Of a stretch of 64,000 nt of DNA, positions 7,405 through 16,026 are shown one piece after another. The notes beneath the pieces were generated by a model. The model was not told the origin of the DNA and ran no database searches. It saw only the letters and a program-made list of their open reading frames with translations. Source of the stretch: DASSUW01 sp963759375 (lineage in GTDB: Bacteria; Actinomycetota; Thermoleophilia; Solirubrobacterales; Solirubrobacteraceae). Made by a program: the position numbers and the translations under genes. Position 1 is the stretch's first letter. Each line of letters begins with the position of its first letter. The stretch lies in the NCBI GenBank assembly GCA_963759375.1, contig CAVWYY010000003.1, positions 434,001 through 498,000 of the forward strand, written 5' to 3'.

Positions 7405-8337
7405 GTGGGCGACATCGTCCAGGGCCTCGACGCCGCCGCGCGCGACCGCATCGACCAGCTCCGCGGAGAGGACCGCTTCTTCTGGGTCGATGTCCGGCTC
7501 GGCGACGTCAGCCGGGAGGACCTGCGCTCGGCGCTCGGCATCCCGGACCCCGCGCTCGTCGCGCTGACGGGGTTCGGGCACGATCGCCCGCCTATGCGCA
7601 AGTTCCACGCCGGCGAGGGACATGTCGTCTTCGCCTTCAGCGCGTACAGCGGCCCGGAGCCGGTGGAGGTCCACGTGCTCGTCACCGGCGACTACCTGCT
7701 GACGCTCCACGAGGAGCCGCTTTCGCTCCCCGAGCTGCTCGAGCCCTTCATGCCGGAAGGGCGTAGCGAGCGGTACATCGTCTACGCCGTCCTCGACGGG
7801 ATGGTTGGCAGCGCCTTCGATGCGCTCAGCGACCTCGAGCTGTCCGTGGACGACCTGGCAGTGACGTCGACCGATCTCCGCGCCGGACGGCTGCGCATGG
7901 CGACGTTGCGCACGATCAGCTCGCGCCTGTCGCGAATGCGGCGCCGGTTCGGCCCCCAGCGCGGAGTTTTCGAGCGAATCGGCGACGAGGTCGCGCGGCT
8001 CGAGGGCCTCGAGACCGACAGCGAACGCTACCTCGATCGCGTCGGCCAGCAGATCAACCGCCTGGTAGATGAGATCGACGCCGCTGCGAACGCGTTGGCG
8101 ACGCTGATCGATCTCAGGCTCAACGAGACGAACTACTGGCTGACGGTCGTGGCGACCATCTTCCTGCCGCTGACCTTCATCACCGGGTTCTTCGGGATGA
8201 ACTTCGAGTGGATGGTCAAGGCGATCGACACCCAGCTCGCCTTCTGGCTCCTCGGTGTGGGCTCGCTCGTCGTCGGGGTGCTGCTGATCCTGCGCGTCGT
8301 CGCGCGCGGCTCCCCGGACGGCGAGCAGCAGATCTAG
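7405..8337 (+). CDS. CorA-family divalent metal transporter
   Basis: 310 residues from GTG 7405. A long soluble N-terminal domain with coiled helices (AATLRTISSRLSRMRRR-like region) precedes two C-terminal membrane helices; the selectivity motif GMN is present in FITGFFGMNFEWM, at the mouth of the pore. Function: Mg2+/Co2+ channel in the inner membrane. TAGTCT at 7391-7396 ends eight bases before GTG, so the message may be leaderless. The stop codon overlaps that of the convergent ExoD-like gene (CTAG at 8334-8337). Confidence 0.9.
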   Translation: MGDIVQGLDAAARDRIDQLRGEDRFFWVDVRLGDVSREDLRSALGIPDPALVALTGFGHDRPPMRKFHAGEGHVVFAFSAYSGPEPVEVHVLVTGDYLLTLHEEPLSLPELLEPFMPEGRSERYIVYAVLDGMVGSAFDALSDLELSVDDLAVTSTDLRAGRLRMATLRTISSRLSRMRRRFGPQRGVFERIGDEVARLEGLETDSERYLDRVGQQINRLVDEIDAAANALATLIDLRLNETNYWLTVVATIFLPLTFITGFFGMNFEWMVKAIDTQLAFWLLGVGSLVVGVLLILRVVARGSPDGEQQI

Positions 8338-8933
8338 AAGAGGTCCCCGATGCCGCGCACCGCGGCCCTTCCCAGGACGATCTCGAGAAGGACGCCGCCG
8401 GCACCGACGAGGAGCGCGAGCAGGACGACCGCGAAGTCCTCCAGCACGACGCCGAGCGACAGCAGGACGACTCCCAGGGCAGGCAGTGTGTCCAGGCCCG
8501 TGAACGGCGGCGCCAAGAACGCGCCGAGCGAGCCGGCGATCACGAGCAGCCCGTAGACGGTGTTGGTCGCACGGTGGTCGAACAGAATGCGGCCGCGGGG
8601 ACGGGAGAAGCGCTCGATCCAGCGGATCACCTTCATCAGCCCTCTGATGAAGCGCGTCCGGCCGCCGCCGCTCCCCAGCTCGACCTTGCGCCAGCGCGCC
8701 GGCAACCAGATCTTGTCGCGTCCCACGACCAACTGAAGTGCCACGAGGATCGCGATGATCTCGAACACGTGTGTCGCGCCGCCGGTCGGCAGCGGCAACG
8801 CCGGAACGCCGAGCAGGAAGATGAAGATCAGCGCGAAGCTCTTCTCCTGGAAGACGTCGATCAGGCCGCCGAGCGTCTTGTCGCCGTCGCTCGCCAGCCA
8901 GCGCTCGATCTGATCGCTGACTTTCTCGGGCAC
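8334..8933 (-). CDS. ExoD family exopolysaccharide-synthesis-like membrane protein
   Basis: 199 residues from GTG 8933. Pattern of the ExoD family: GDKTLGGLIDVFQEKSFALI, then FLLGVPALPLPTGGATHVFE, LQLVVGRDKIWLPARW, and four to five hydrophobic segments. ExoD proteins are inner-membrane proteins linked to exopolysaccharide production and alkali tolerance in rhizobia; their biochemical role is not known. The gene has no partner of the same pathway nearby. The frame is open upstream to 9017, but the sequence before GTG 8933 is arginine-rich and does not fit the family. Confidence 0.82.
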   Translation of the reverse strand: MPEKVSDQIERWLASDGDKTLGGLIDVFQEKSFALIFIFLLGVPALPLPTGGATHVFEIIAILVALQLVVGRDKIWLPARWRKVELGSGGGRTRFIRGLMKVIRWIERFSRPRGRILFDHRATNTVYGLLVIAGSLGAFLAPPFTGLDTLPALGVVLLSLGVVLEDFAVVLLALLVGAGGVLLEIVLGRAAVRGIGDLF

Positions 8934-9061
8934 ACCCCCAATCCTCCCGCGTGCGACCCGTGTATGTCCTAGAAGACCCGGGTCTTCACGGGCGCGACCC
9001 GTTGGCGTGCGCGGCATCGTTGATGAGGCAGCGCACCCCGAAGGCGTCGCGAAAGGAACCC

Positions 9062-9535
9062 ATGGACACGCCGATCACCGATATCACCGCTCGGCTCAGC
9101 GACGGGGAGACCGTCTCCTCCTACAACAAGTACGAGGACGCCCAGCGGGCCGTCGACTACCTGTCGGACAACGGCTTCCCAGTCGAGAACGCCCAGATCG
9201 TCGGTTCGAACCTGCATCTGCTCGAGCAGGTCACCGGCCGGGTGACCACCGGGAGCGCGACGCTCGCCGGCGCCGGCTCGGGCGCGTGGTTCGGGCTGTT
9301 CATCGGTCTGCTGGTCGGGCTGTTCACGACGGGCCCGGAGTGGGTCGGGTTGGTGCTCGGAGGACTGGTCCTCGGCGCCGTCTGGGGAGCGGTGTTCGGG
9401 TTCTTCGCCCACTACGCAACGCGCGGACGCAGGGACTTCTCCTCCAGCCGTGCGATCGTCGCCGAGCGCTACGACGTCGTTGTCGCCGCCGAGGCGGAGC
9501 GCGCGCGGACGCTGATCGCGCAACTTCCATCGTGA
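9062..9535 (+). CDS. General stress protein (YflT/GS17M-like) domain membrane protein
   Basis: 157 residues from ATG 9062, preceded by GAAAGGAA. The N-terminal part VSSYNKYEDAQRAVDYLSDN matches the heat-induced stress protein YflT domain, followed by a glycine-rich hydrophobic hairpin (about residues 60-110, GAWFGLFIGLLVGLF and VGLVLGGLVLGAVWGAVFGF) and a short soluble tail ending in ARTLIAQLPS. It probably sits in the inner membrane. Function is unknown beyond induction of relatives by general stress. A single-gene transcript is likely. Confidence 0.8.
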   Translation: MDTPITDITARLSDGETVSSYNKYEDAQRAVDYLSDNGFPVENAQIVGSNLHLLEQVTGRVTTGSATLAGAGSGAWFGLFIGLLVGLFTTGPEWVGLVLGGLVLGAVWGAVFGFFAHYATRGRRDFSSSRAIVAERYDVVVAAEAERARTLIAQLPS

Positions 9536-9599
9536 CCAGCGCGTGGGCGACGGGTGAGTCGCGACGACACATCCACCCGGCCTGCGCCATGATTCCCCA

Positions 9600-10556
9600 G
9601 TGGGAGGTCTCGCACGACGCATCGCCTTCGCCCCTGTCGTGCTGCTCGCCGTGGCCGTCGTCCTCTTCGGCGGCCTGCGGATCCTCCGACCAGATCTCTA
9701 TCCGGCCGGCGACTCGCTGCCCGCCGGGATCGTGCACGATCTCGACCGCGCGCTGCACCTCGACCTCGGCTGTGCGCCGCCCGGCGGAACGGGCTCCGGC
9801 GCCAAGGCCAGTGGCATCTGCATGCCCGTCCGGGTCCTGTGGCAGCGCGGCATGGCGGCCGACCTCTGGCTGCTGGCCGGGTCGATCGTCTTCGGCGTCG
9901 TCGGCGGCGTCCTGGGCGGGCTGTGGTGCGTCGGGCACCCGGGGACGCTGCGGGCCCGCGCGCTGCAGGTGGGAGCCGCGCTGGCCTACTGCGTGCCCGT
10001 GTACGTCGTGGGCCTGGGGCTGCTGTACCTCTTCAATCCCGGGCTGGGGGTCCTCCCCGTCCCGCTCTTCTTCGACGCCGTGCCGCGCTGGGCCTCGCCG
10101 TTCACGGATCCGTGGATGTGGCTGCGCACGATGCTCGTCCCGTGGCTGGTCCTCGCCGCGCCGCTGGCCGGCATGTGCCTGCGGATGACGCTGGGAATGG
10201 CCCGCGAGATCACCCAGGAGGACTACGTCCGGACCGCGGTCGCGAAGGGCTTGCCCCTCGGCAGGGTCATGCGCCGCCACGTCGGCCGGCCGACGTTCGG
10301 CGCGACGATCTCCTTCGCACCCGTCACGCTGCCGCTGTTCCTCACCAACGTCATGCTGGTCGAGCGGGTCTTCTCGGTACCCGGCTTCTACTACGACTTG
10401 TGGGAGGCCATCGGCCACAACGAGGAGGGCGCGACCAATCTCCCGATCGTCATCGCGGCTGCGCTGTGGACGACGGTGCTCCTGATCGTCCTCGGGCTGG
10501 TGGCCGACGCGATCCTCGAGCGGCTCGACCCGCGCGTGCGCGGCGCGGCGTTCTAG
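9600..10556 (+). CDS. Oligopeptide/dipeptide-type ABC transporter permease (DppB-like), orphan
   Basis: 318 residues from GTG 9600. Six hydrophobic segments; the cytoplasmic EAA loop that docks to an ATPase is present as EDYVRTAVAKGLPLGRVMRR, and the tail IVIAAALWTTVLLIVLGLVADAILERLDPR is typical of DppB/OppB permeases. The N-terminal region is shortened compared with the family. No solute-binding protein, second permease or ATPase lies next to it; the next feature is a tRNA, so it must use partners encoded elsewhere or be non-functional in transport. Confidence 0.85.
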   Translation: MGGLARRIAFAPVVLLAVAVVLFGGLRILRPDLYPAGDSLPAGIVHDLDRALHLDLGCAPPGGTGSGAKASGICMPVRVLWQRGMAADLWLLAGSIVFGVVGGVLGGLWCVGHPGTLRARALQVGAALAYCVPVYVVGLGLLYLFNPGLGVLPVPLFFDAVPRWASPFTDPWMWLRTMLVPWLVLAAPLAGMCLRMTLGMAREITQEDYVRTAVAKGLPLGRVMRRHVGRPTFGATISFAPVTLPLFLTNVMLVERVFSVPGFYYDLWEAIGHNEEGATNLPIVIAAALWTTVLLIVLGLVADAILERLDPRVRGAAF

Positions 10557-10589
10557 AGCCTGTCTCGAACGAAGCGGAAACCCGGGCGA

Positions 10590-10662
10590 TGGAGCTAGTC
10601 GGACTCGAACCGACGACCTCCTGGGTGCGATCCAGGCGCTCTCCCAACTGAGCTATAGCCCC
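10590..10662 (-). tRNA. tRNA-Ala (anticodon CGC)
   Basis: Full cloverleaf on the minus strand, 73 nt. Acceptor GGGGCTA pairs with TAGCTCC and contains the G3:U70 pair that marks alanine tRNAs; the anticodon stem CCTGG/CCAGG holds loop ATCGCAC with anticodon CGC (reads GCG). T-arm GTCGG-TTCGAGT-CCGAC is standard. CCA is not encoded. Confidence 0.95.
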
Positions 10663-10727
10663 ATGTCGCTTGCAGGGAATCCCGCACGCGGCGTGAACGT
10701 GCGATTGTAGCTGGCAGTATCACCACC

Positions 10728-12668
10728 ATGAGCTTGAGACAGCTCCTCACGCCGAGCTTCAGAGCGCGACTACGGCTTTTCTTCGTGGTCATCGTCGTCG
10801 TTCCGATGATCGTGATGGCGGTTGTCGTCTTCCAGCTCATCGTCGCGTCGGAGAACAGCCAGACCGACGCGCGGCTGTCGGAGTCGCAGACCGTCGCCCG
10901 CGGGATCTACGACGACGCGCAGGCCCGGGCCGGTCAGGCGGCCCAGATGATCGGCGAGGACCAGCTCCTCGCCAACGCCCTCGCGGAGGACCGGGCCGGG
11001 CGAGTGCAGCGGCGGCTCGAGACGCTTGCCGACGACGAGGGCGTGCACTACGTGCAGATGCGCATCGACGGCAAGGGCACGTTCGAGACCGGCGACCTGC
11101 CGGCCATCGGGTCCGCCGAGCGCGGGCTGGTCGACGCGAACGGAGAGCCCACCGGGAAGGTGACGGTCGGCGCGCTGACGTCCGACCAGTACGCCAACCA
11201 GATCGCGAAGCTCACCGGCGCCGACGTCGTGATCGACAGCGAGGGGAAGCGCCTGACCAGCACCAAGGCCGACGCCGGCGGGACCGACCTGCCCGAGCGC
11301 GGCCCGGTGGAGGTCGCGGGCGTGGACTTCCGCGTGGCGTCGTTCGAGGCCCCCGTCGTGGGCGGCGAGCCGATGACGGTCAGCCTGCTGATGCCGGACC
11401 GCGACTCGGCGTCGCCCACATCGACCCAGTCGCTCCTCGCGGCGGCCGCCTTCATCGGCTTCCTCGTGCTCGCGTTCCTCTTCGCGGTGGCGGTCTCGCG
11501 CCGCCTGCAGTCGGAGATCCAGCGGCTGCTCGAGGCGGCGCAGCGGCTGGGCCGCGGCGACTTCTCGGTCGCGGTGCCGACAGAGGGCGACGACGACTTC
11601 GCCGCCCTCGGCAAGGAGTTCAACTCGATGGCCCGCCAGCTGCAGGCGCGGCTCGAGGACCTGCAGCGCGAGCGCGAGCGCCTCGAGGAGACCATCCGCC
11701 GGGTGGGCCAGTCCGTCGCCGCGGGCCTCGATCGCGTGGGCGTCCTGGAGATCGTCGTGCAGACCGCGGTCGAGGGCGTCGGCGCCGCGGCCGGCCGGGC
11801 GACGATGCGCGGCCCCGAGGGCCGGCTGCAGGAGGTGGCACGCACCGGTGAGCCGGAGGCGTTCCGCCGCGCGCTGCACGCCGCCGAGGCGGCGGTGATC
11901 GACGTCGGTGAGGTCGCGGAGATCCAGGTCGGCGGCGCCAGCGCGCTGGCCGCGCCGCTCGGCGCCACCGAGGCCGGCGACCGCGTGATCGGCATCGTCT
12001 CGGTCGCGCGCGGGGATCACGTGTTCACCCACGCCGAGCGGGACCTGTTCGCGTACCTGACGAACCAGGCGTCGGTGTCGGTCGAGAACGCCGACCTGCA
12101 CGAGACCGTGCAGAAGCAGGCGGTGACCGACGAGCTGACCGGCCTGTTCAACCACCGACGGTTCCAGGAGGTCATGTCCGTCGAGGTCGAGCGCGCCCGC
12201 CGCTACGGCCACGAGATGGGCCTGATCATGCTGGACATCGACAACTTCAAGCAGGTCAACGACGCCTACGGCCACCTCCAGGGCGATCTCGTCCTGCGCG
12301 AGGTGGCGCGCGTGCTTCGACAGTCCTCGCGCGAGATCGACGAGCCGGCGCGCTACGGCGGCGAGGAGATGGCGGTCGCGCTGCCGCAGACCGACCTCGA
12401 GGGCGCCTACCAGTTCGCCGAGCGCGTCCGCCGCTCGGTCGAGGACCTCGCGCTGCCGCTGCCGTCCGGCGACGGGGTGCTGAGGGTGACCGCCTCGTTC
12501 GGCGTCGCTTCGCTGGCCGCCGCCGACCACGCCGACAAGGACGCGCTCGTGGCGGCCGCCGACAACGCGCTCTACGAGGCCAAGCGCACAGGCAAGAATC
12601 GGACGGTGCGAGCGAACGGCGCGCTGACCGCGCGCCGGGACGTTCACGGCGTCGCATCCACCGAGTAG
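10728..12668 (+). CDS. Membrane diguanylate cyclase with HAMP, GAF and GGDEF domains
   Basis: 646 residues. TM1 (about 17-40), a periplasmic sensor region (about 41-234), TM2 (about 235-258), a HAMP domain (about 258-312, VSRRLQSEIQRLLEAAQRLG), a short coiled coil, a GAF-like domain (about 330-480) and a GGDEF domain (about 490-635). The active-site loop reads RYGGEEM, a functional GGDEF variant, and the product-inhibition I-site RxxD is present as REID five residues before it. It should make c-di-GMP from two GTP in response to an outside signal. The signal is unknown. No EAL or PilZ gene is close by. Confidence 0.92.
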   Translation: MSLRQLLTPSFRARLRLFFVVIVVVPMIVMAVVVFQLIVASENSQTDARLSESQTVARGIYDDAQARAGQAAQMIGEDQLLANALAEDRAGRVQRRLETLADDEGVHYVQMRIDGKGTFETGDLPAIGSAERGLVDANGEPTGKVTVGALTSDQYANQIAKLTGADVVIDSEGKRLTSTKADAGGTDLPERGPVEVAGVDFRVASFEAPVVGGEPMTVSLLMPDRDSASPTSTQSLLAAAAFIGFLVLAFLFAVAVSRRLQSEIQRLLEAAQRLGRGDFSVAVPTEGDDDFAALGKEFNSMARQLQARLEDLQRERERLEETIRRVGQSVAAGLDRVGVLEIVVQTAVEGVGAAAGRATMRGPEGRLQEVARTGEPEAFRRALHAAEAAVIDVGEVAEIQVGGASALAAPLGATEAGDRVIGIVSVARGDHVFTHAERDLFAYLTNQASVSVENADLHETVQKQAVTDELTGLFNHRRFQEVMSVEVERARRYGHEMGLIMLDIDNFKQVNDAYGHLQGDLVLREVARVLRQSSREIDEPARYGGEEMAVALPQTDLEGAYQFAERVRRSVEDLALPLPSGDGVLRVTASFGVASLAAADHADKDALVAAADNALYEAKRTGKNRTVRANGALTARRDVHGVASTE

Positions 12669-12682
12669 CCTGTTATTGAGGC

Positions 12683-13246
12683 ATGGGACTGCTCGACGAC
12701 GCAATCCGCGAGCACCTCGAGCTCAAGCGCCAGCACGGCGGCGATCTCGACGAGATCTCGCGCCAGGAGCGCGAGGCGCTCGGGGCGGCGCGCAAGGCCG
12801 AGTTCGCCAAGACGGCGGACGCCGACGAGGCCGTCGGGGAGCTGCCCGAGGCCGAGACCGAGCCCGAGAGCGACGCCGCCGAGCCGGAGGCGGAGCCCGT
12901 CGAGGAGCCCGCCGCCGCCGAGCCCGAGGCCGAGCCGGAGCCGTTCGAGCCCGAGCCCGCCGCCGCCGCGCCGTTCGACGTCGACGCCGTCGACGAGCCG
13001 CCCGAGCCGGAGTCCGCCAAGCCCGGCTACGACGAGGACCCGTGGCTCGAGGACGAGCGCGACGAGGTCCCCGCCGGCGACTCTCTGGAGCACCCGCGCG
13101 CGCCGGAGGCGGAGGCGGAGGCGGAGAAGGACGAGGAGGGCGAGGACGTCCTGGAGGAGACGCCGGACTTCCTGCAGGAGACGCCCGAGCACGACCGCCT
13201 GTGGTTCGAGCAGCGCCCGCCGCGCGACTTCGACTGGGACAAGTAG
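12683..13246 (+). CDS. Conserved acidic low-complexity protein
   Basis: 187 residues. A structured start, MGLLDDAIREHLELKRQHGG, is followed by a long Glu/Pro/Ala-rich middle (about 55-150) with repeated EPEAEPE-type runs and a short ordered end LWFEQRPPRDFDWDK. The conserved-looking ends and disordered linker suggest a scaffold or tether, but I recognise no named family. It starts 14 bases after the diguanylate cyclase stop; TAGCCT at 12666-12671 could be its own -10 box. Confidence 0.7.
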   Translation: MGLLDDAIREHLELKRQHGGDLDEISRQEREALGAARKAEFAKTADADEAVGELPEAETEPESDAAEPEAEPVEEPAAAEPEAEPEPFEPEPAAAAPFDVDAVDEPPEPESAKPGYDEDPWLEDERDEVPAGDSLEHPRAPEAEAEAEKDEEGEDVLEETPDFLQETPEHDRLWFEQRPPRDFDWDK

Positions 13247-13250
13247 CGGC

Positions 13251-13266
13251 CCGGACACCTGTCCGG
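13251..13266 (+). terminator. Short GC hairpin after the acidic-protein gene
   Basis: CCGGAC (13251-13256) pairs with GTCCGG (13261-13266) around a four-base loop, five bases after the stop at 13246. No T-run follows, as is usual at this GC content, so it is a probable rather than certain terminator. The rest of 13267-13435 shows no gene and no clear signal. Confidence 0.45.
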
Positions 13267-13435
13267 ACGGTCGGGCGTCGCCTTCAGGCCGTGGCCCGAC
13301 AGGCCGACACTTAGGGCGAGGCGCCACGCGGCCCTCCGCCTCGTCGTCATTCCCGTCGGGGCGCCGGAAACGCAGGGCGGGACGGTTCTCCTGCCCCGGA
13401 GCCTGTCTCCGCTCTCCGGCCGGCTCGCTCGACAC

Positions 13436-13463
13436 GGGCCGCGCGGTTGCCGCCGCGCGGCCC
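13436..13463 (-). terminator. Strong GC hairpin after the D-amino-acid lyase-like gene
   Basis: GGGCCGCGCGG (13436-13446) and CCGCGCGGCCC (13453-13463) form a perfect 11-bp stem with a six-base loop, 13 bases beyond the stop of the minus-strand gene at 13476. There is no T-tract. Confidence 0.6.
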
Positions 13464-13475
13464 GGAGCCGAGCCG

Positions 13476-14562
13476 TCAGAAGTACGTGCGCACGGTGCCG
13501 ATGACCACGTCGGCGTCGTCGGCGACCGCGATCAGCGGCCACTTGTCGAACGCCGTGCACGGGTGCGAGATCCCGCACACGAGCGGGTCGCCGACCGCCA
13601 GCGTTCCGCCCGGGTCGCGCAGGAACGCGTGCTGGTCGTTGAGCGAGACGACCTCGACGCCCGGCGTGCGCGGGATCGGCAGACCGAGGTCGTACGGCGC
13701 GTCGCGCTTGCCGAAGCCCGCGATCGCCAGCCCGGGTTCCGGGCACGAGAGCACGCGCGACCACAACTCCAGCGCGGGCCGCAGCTCCGGGAGCGGCGTC
13801 GCCTCCGCGTAGAGCCCGTCGTCGTGCGTGAGGTAGCAGCCGGCCCGCACCACCACGCGCACCGGTCGGCTCAGGGCCGGCCGCAGGCGCTCGGCCACGC
13901 GGTCGAAGAACGCGCTCCCGCCGGCGGTGAGCACGACCTCGTCGGCCGCGTCGAACGCGCCGCGCCGGTCGAGCTCGGAGGCGAGCGCGGCCATCCGGTC
14001 CAGGAAGCCGTCGACGGCGGCGAGCGTCTCCGGCGAGCGGTCGGCGCCGTAGGTGCCCTCGAAGCCCTCGACCCCGGCGAGCACCAGCGTTGGGCGCGGC
14101 GGCGACCGCGTCCGCCACCGCCAGCGCCTGCTCGGCGGTCCGGCAGCCCGCGCGCGTGCCGCCGAGCTCGATCAGCACGGCGAGCGGGCGCGCGACGCCC
14201 GCCGCCAGCGCCTCGACCCCGGCGACGGAGTCGACGAGCGTGAGGACCTCCACGTCCGCGCGCTCGCGCTCGAGCGCGGCGATCTCCGGCGCCCCGACCA
14301 GCTGGTTGGCGAGCACCACCCGCCGCGCTCCGGCGTCGCGCATCACCGCGAGTTGCGGGACGGTCGCGGCGGTCATCCCCCACGCGCCGGCGGCGAGCTG
14401 GCGCTCGATCAGCGCGGGCGCCATCGACGTCTTGCCATGGGGTGCCAGCGACACGTCATGGCCGTCGCACCAGGCCTGCATCGCACGGAGGTTGTGCGTG
14501 AGCGCGCTCTCTCGCAGCACGAGCTGCGGGAGCGGAACATCGGAGAGGATCTCGCCTAGCAT
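13476..14562 (-). pseudogene. D-threonine aldolase / D-serine dehydratase-like PLP enzyme, one frameshift
   Basis: Fold-type III PLP enzyme. The N-terminal half (from ATG 14562) has the PLP-lysine motif SLAPHGKTSMAPALI and the alanine-racemase-like barrel; the C-terminal half has the metal-binding signature CGISHPCTAFDKW (His and Cys ligands) of the D-serine dehydratase-like domain. The halves are in different frames: removing one A near 14090 joins AVADAVAAAP to TLVLAGVEGFEGTYG smoothly. Members cleave or deaminate D-amino acids in the cytoplasm. It is divergent from the sugar cluster, so it may act on D-amino acids from the same cell-wall-derived material (inference). AAGGA lies ten bases before the ATG. 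Real decay or sequence error cannot be told apart. Confidence 0.8.
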
Positions 14563-14601
14563 TCGTTTGGGTTCCTTACCAATTCGGTGCGAAACAGGCA
14601 C

Positions 14602-14630
14602 TTGACGTACCGGGAACGCGCCGATAGCGT
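14602..14630 (+). promoter_or_regulatory. Promoter of the sugar-uptake operon
   Basis: TTGACG (14602-14607), 17-base spacer, TAGCGT (14625-14630). Expected start near 14637, giving a leader of about 37 bases to ATG 14674 with a GAGGGGAG ribosome site. Confidence 0.6.
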
Positions 14631-14644
14631 CGAGTTGGGAAAGT

Positions 14645-14658
14645 TACCTAACCAGGTA
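14645..14658. promoter_or_regulatory. Candidate ROK-regulator operator
   Basis: TACCT-AACC-AGGTA is a perfect 5-bp inverted repeat lying just after the predicted transcription start of the sugar operon, a position where a bound repressor would block transcription. The ROK gene at the operon end is the natural candidate. The arms are short, so confidence is modest. Confidence 0.4.
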
Positions 14659-14673
14659 CGAGAGGGGAGCGGC

Positions 14674-16026
14674 ATGCGGCGCATTCCGATGGCCATGGTG
14701 ACGGCGGTCCTGCTCGCGCTCGGCGTGGCGGCGTGCGGCGGCACCGGGGACAGCGGGAGCTCCGATGACGGCGCACCGGTCGCCAAGGGCACCAAGCTCG
14801 AGCCGGCCGACATCACACTCTGGGTCGGCTTCACGCAGCGCGAGCTGCGGGTGATCAAGGACACCGTCAAGGGGTTCGAGAAGGAGAACCCGCAGGTCAA
14901 GGTCAAGGTGGTCGGCGGCATCAACGACGACAAGATCATCGCCGCCAGCCGCGGCGGCACGGCGCCCGACGTCGTCCAGTCCTTCTCGGCCGACAACGCC
15001 GGCGCGTTCTGCGGCTCGGGCGCGTGGATCGACCTCAAGCCGTACATGGACCGCGACGGCATCAGCGACAGCATCTTCCCGCCGGCGCCGCGCTCGTACA
15101 CGCAGTTCGACGGCACGCGCTGCGCGTTGCCGATGCTCGCCGACGCCTACGGGCTCTACTACAACGAGGCGATGCTCAAGAAGGCGGGGCTGGACGGCCC
15201 GCCGAAGACGGTCTCGGAGCTCAGCGAGTACGCCAAGAAGCTCACCGTGCGCAACTCCGACGGGTCGCTGAAGGTCGTCGGCTTCAACCCGGCGATGGCC
15301 TGGTACTCGAACACGCCGTCGAACTTCGGGCCGATGTACGGCGGCAAGTGGACCGACGACAGCGGCAAGTCGACGCTCGGCTCCGATCCGGCGTGGGCGA
15401 AGCTGCTGACCTGGCAGAAGGAGCTCATCGACTGGTACGGCTACGACAAGCTCGTCAAGTTCCAGGCCGGCCTCGGAGATGAGTTCTCGTCGTCCAACGC
15501 GTTCGAGAAGGGCAAGGTCGCGATGAACATCGACGGCGAGTGGCGCACCGCGTTCATCGCCGACGAGGCGCCCGACCTGCCGTACGGCACCGCGCCCGTC
15601 CCGGTCGACGACGACAACCAGAGCCTGTACGGCGGCGGCTACACGACCGGCAACATCATCGGGATCCCCAAGCGCGCCGAGCATCAGGAGCAGGGCTGGG
15701 CGCTCCTGAAGTACCTCACGACCGCCGACCAGGCGCAGGTGGAGCTCTCCAACGGCCTGCGCAACGTGCCCACGACGGCGTCGTCGGCGAAGTCGCCGGA
15801 CCTCAAGCCGGACCCGAAGTTCGAGACGTTCCTGAAGATCTTCGGCAACGAGAACACCACGACCACACCGGTGACGGCGGCGGGCAGCGCCTACCAGGAG
15901 CTGTTCAACAACTTCGTCAACAAGTGGCAGGCCGGGCGGGTCGACGACCTGCAGGCCGGCCTCGACGACGTCGACAAGCAGATCGACGCGCAGCTGGCCA
16001 ACGCCCAGGGCGAACAGGTGCCGTGA
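14674..16026 (+). CDS. Sugar ABC transporter solute-binding lipoprotein
   Basis: 450 residues from ATG 14674. The signal peptide ends in the lipobox LGVAAC (Cys near residue 22), so the mature protein is a lipid-anchored extracellular binding protein. It belongs to the MalE/UgpB-type family 1: ITLWVGFTQRELRVIKDTVK, GGTAPDVVQSFSADNAGAF, LPMLADAYGLYYNEAMLKKA and GKVAMNIDGEWRTAFI. First gene of a seven-gene cluster; the ligand is probably a beta-linked or amino disaccharide given the downstream glycosidase and kinase (inference). It ends in a GTGA overlap with the first permease. Confidence 0.9.
   Translation: MRRIPMAMVTAVLLALGVAACGGTGDSGSSDDGAPVAKGTKLEPADITLWVGFTQRELRVIKDTVKGFEKENPQVKVKVVGGINDDKIIAASRGGTAPDVVQSFSADNAGAFCGSGAWIDLKPYMDRDGISDSIFPPAPRSYTQFDGTRCALPMLADAYGLYYNEAMLKKAGLDGPPKTVSELSEYAKKLTVRNSDGSLKVVGFNPAMAWYSNTPSNFGPMYGGKWTDDSGKSTLGSDPAWAKLLTWQKELIDWYGYDKLVKFQAGLGDEFSSSNAFEKGKVAMNIDGEWRTAFIADEAPDLPYGTAPVPVDDDNQSLYGGGYTTGNIIGIPKRAEHQEQGWALLKYLTTADQAQVELSNGLRNVPTTASSAKSPDLKPDPKFETFLKIFGNENTTTTPVTAAGSAYQELFNNFVNKWQAGRVDDLQAGLDDVDKQIDAQLANAQGEQVP

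Noticed and set aside
12250..13435. Minus-strand Arg/Ser/Leu-Gly-rich frames opposite the diguanylate cyclase and acidic protein
   Set aside because: They are shadow frames of repetitive Glu/Ala/Pro codons with no homology or start signal.
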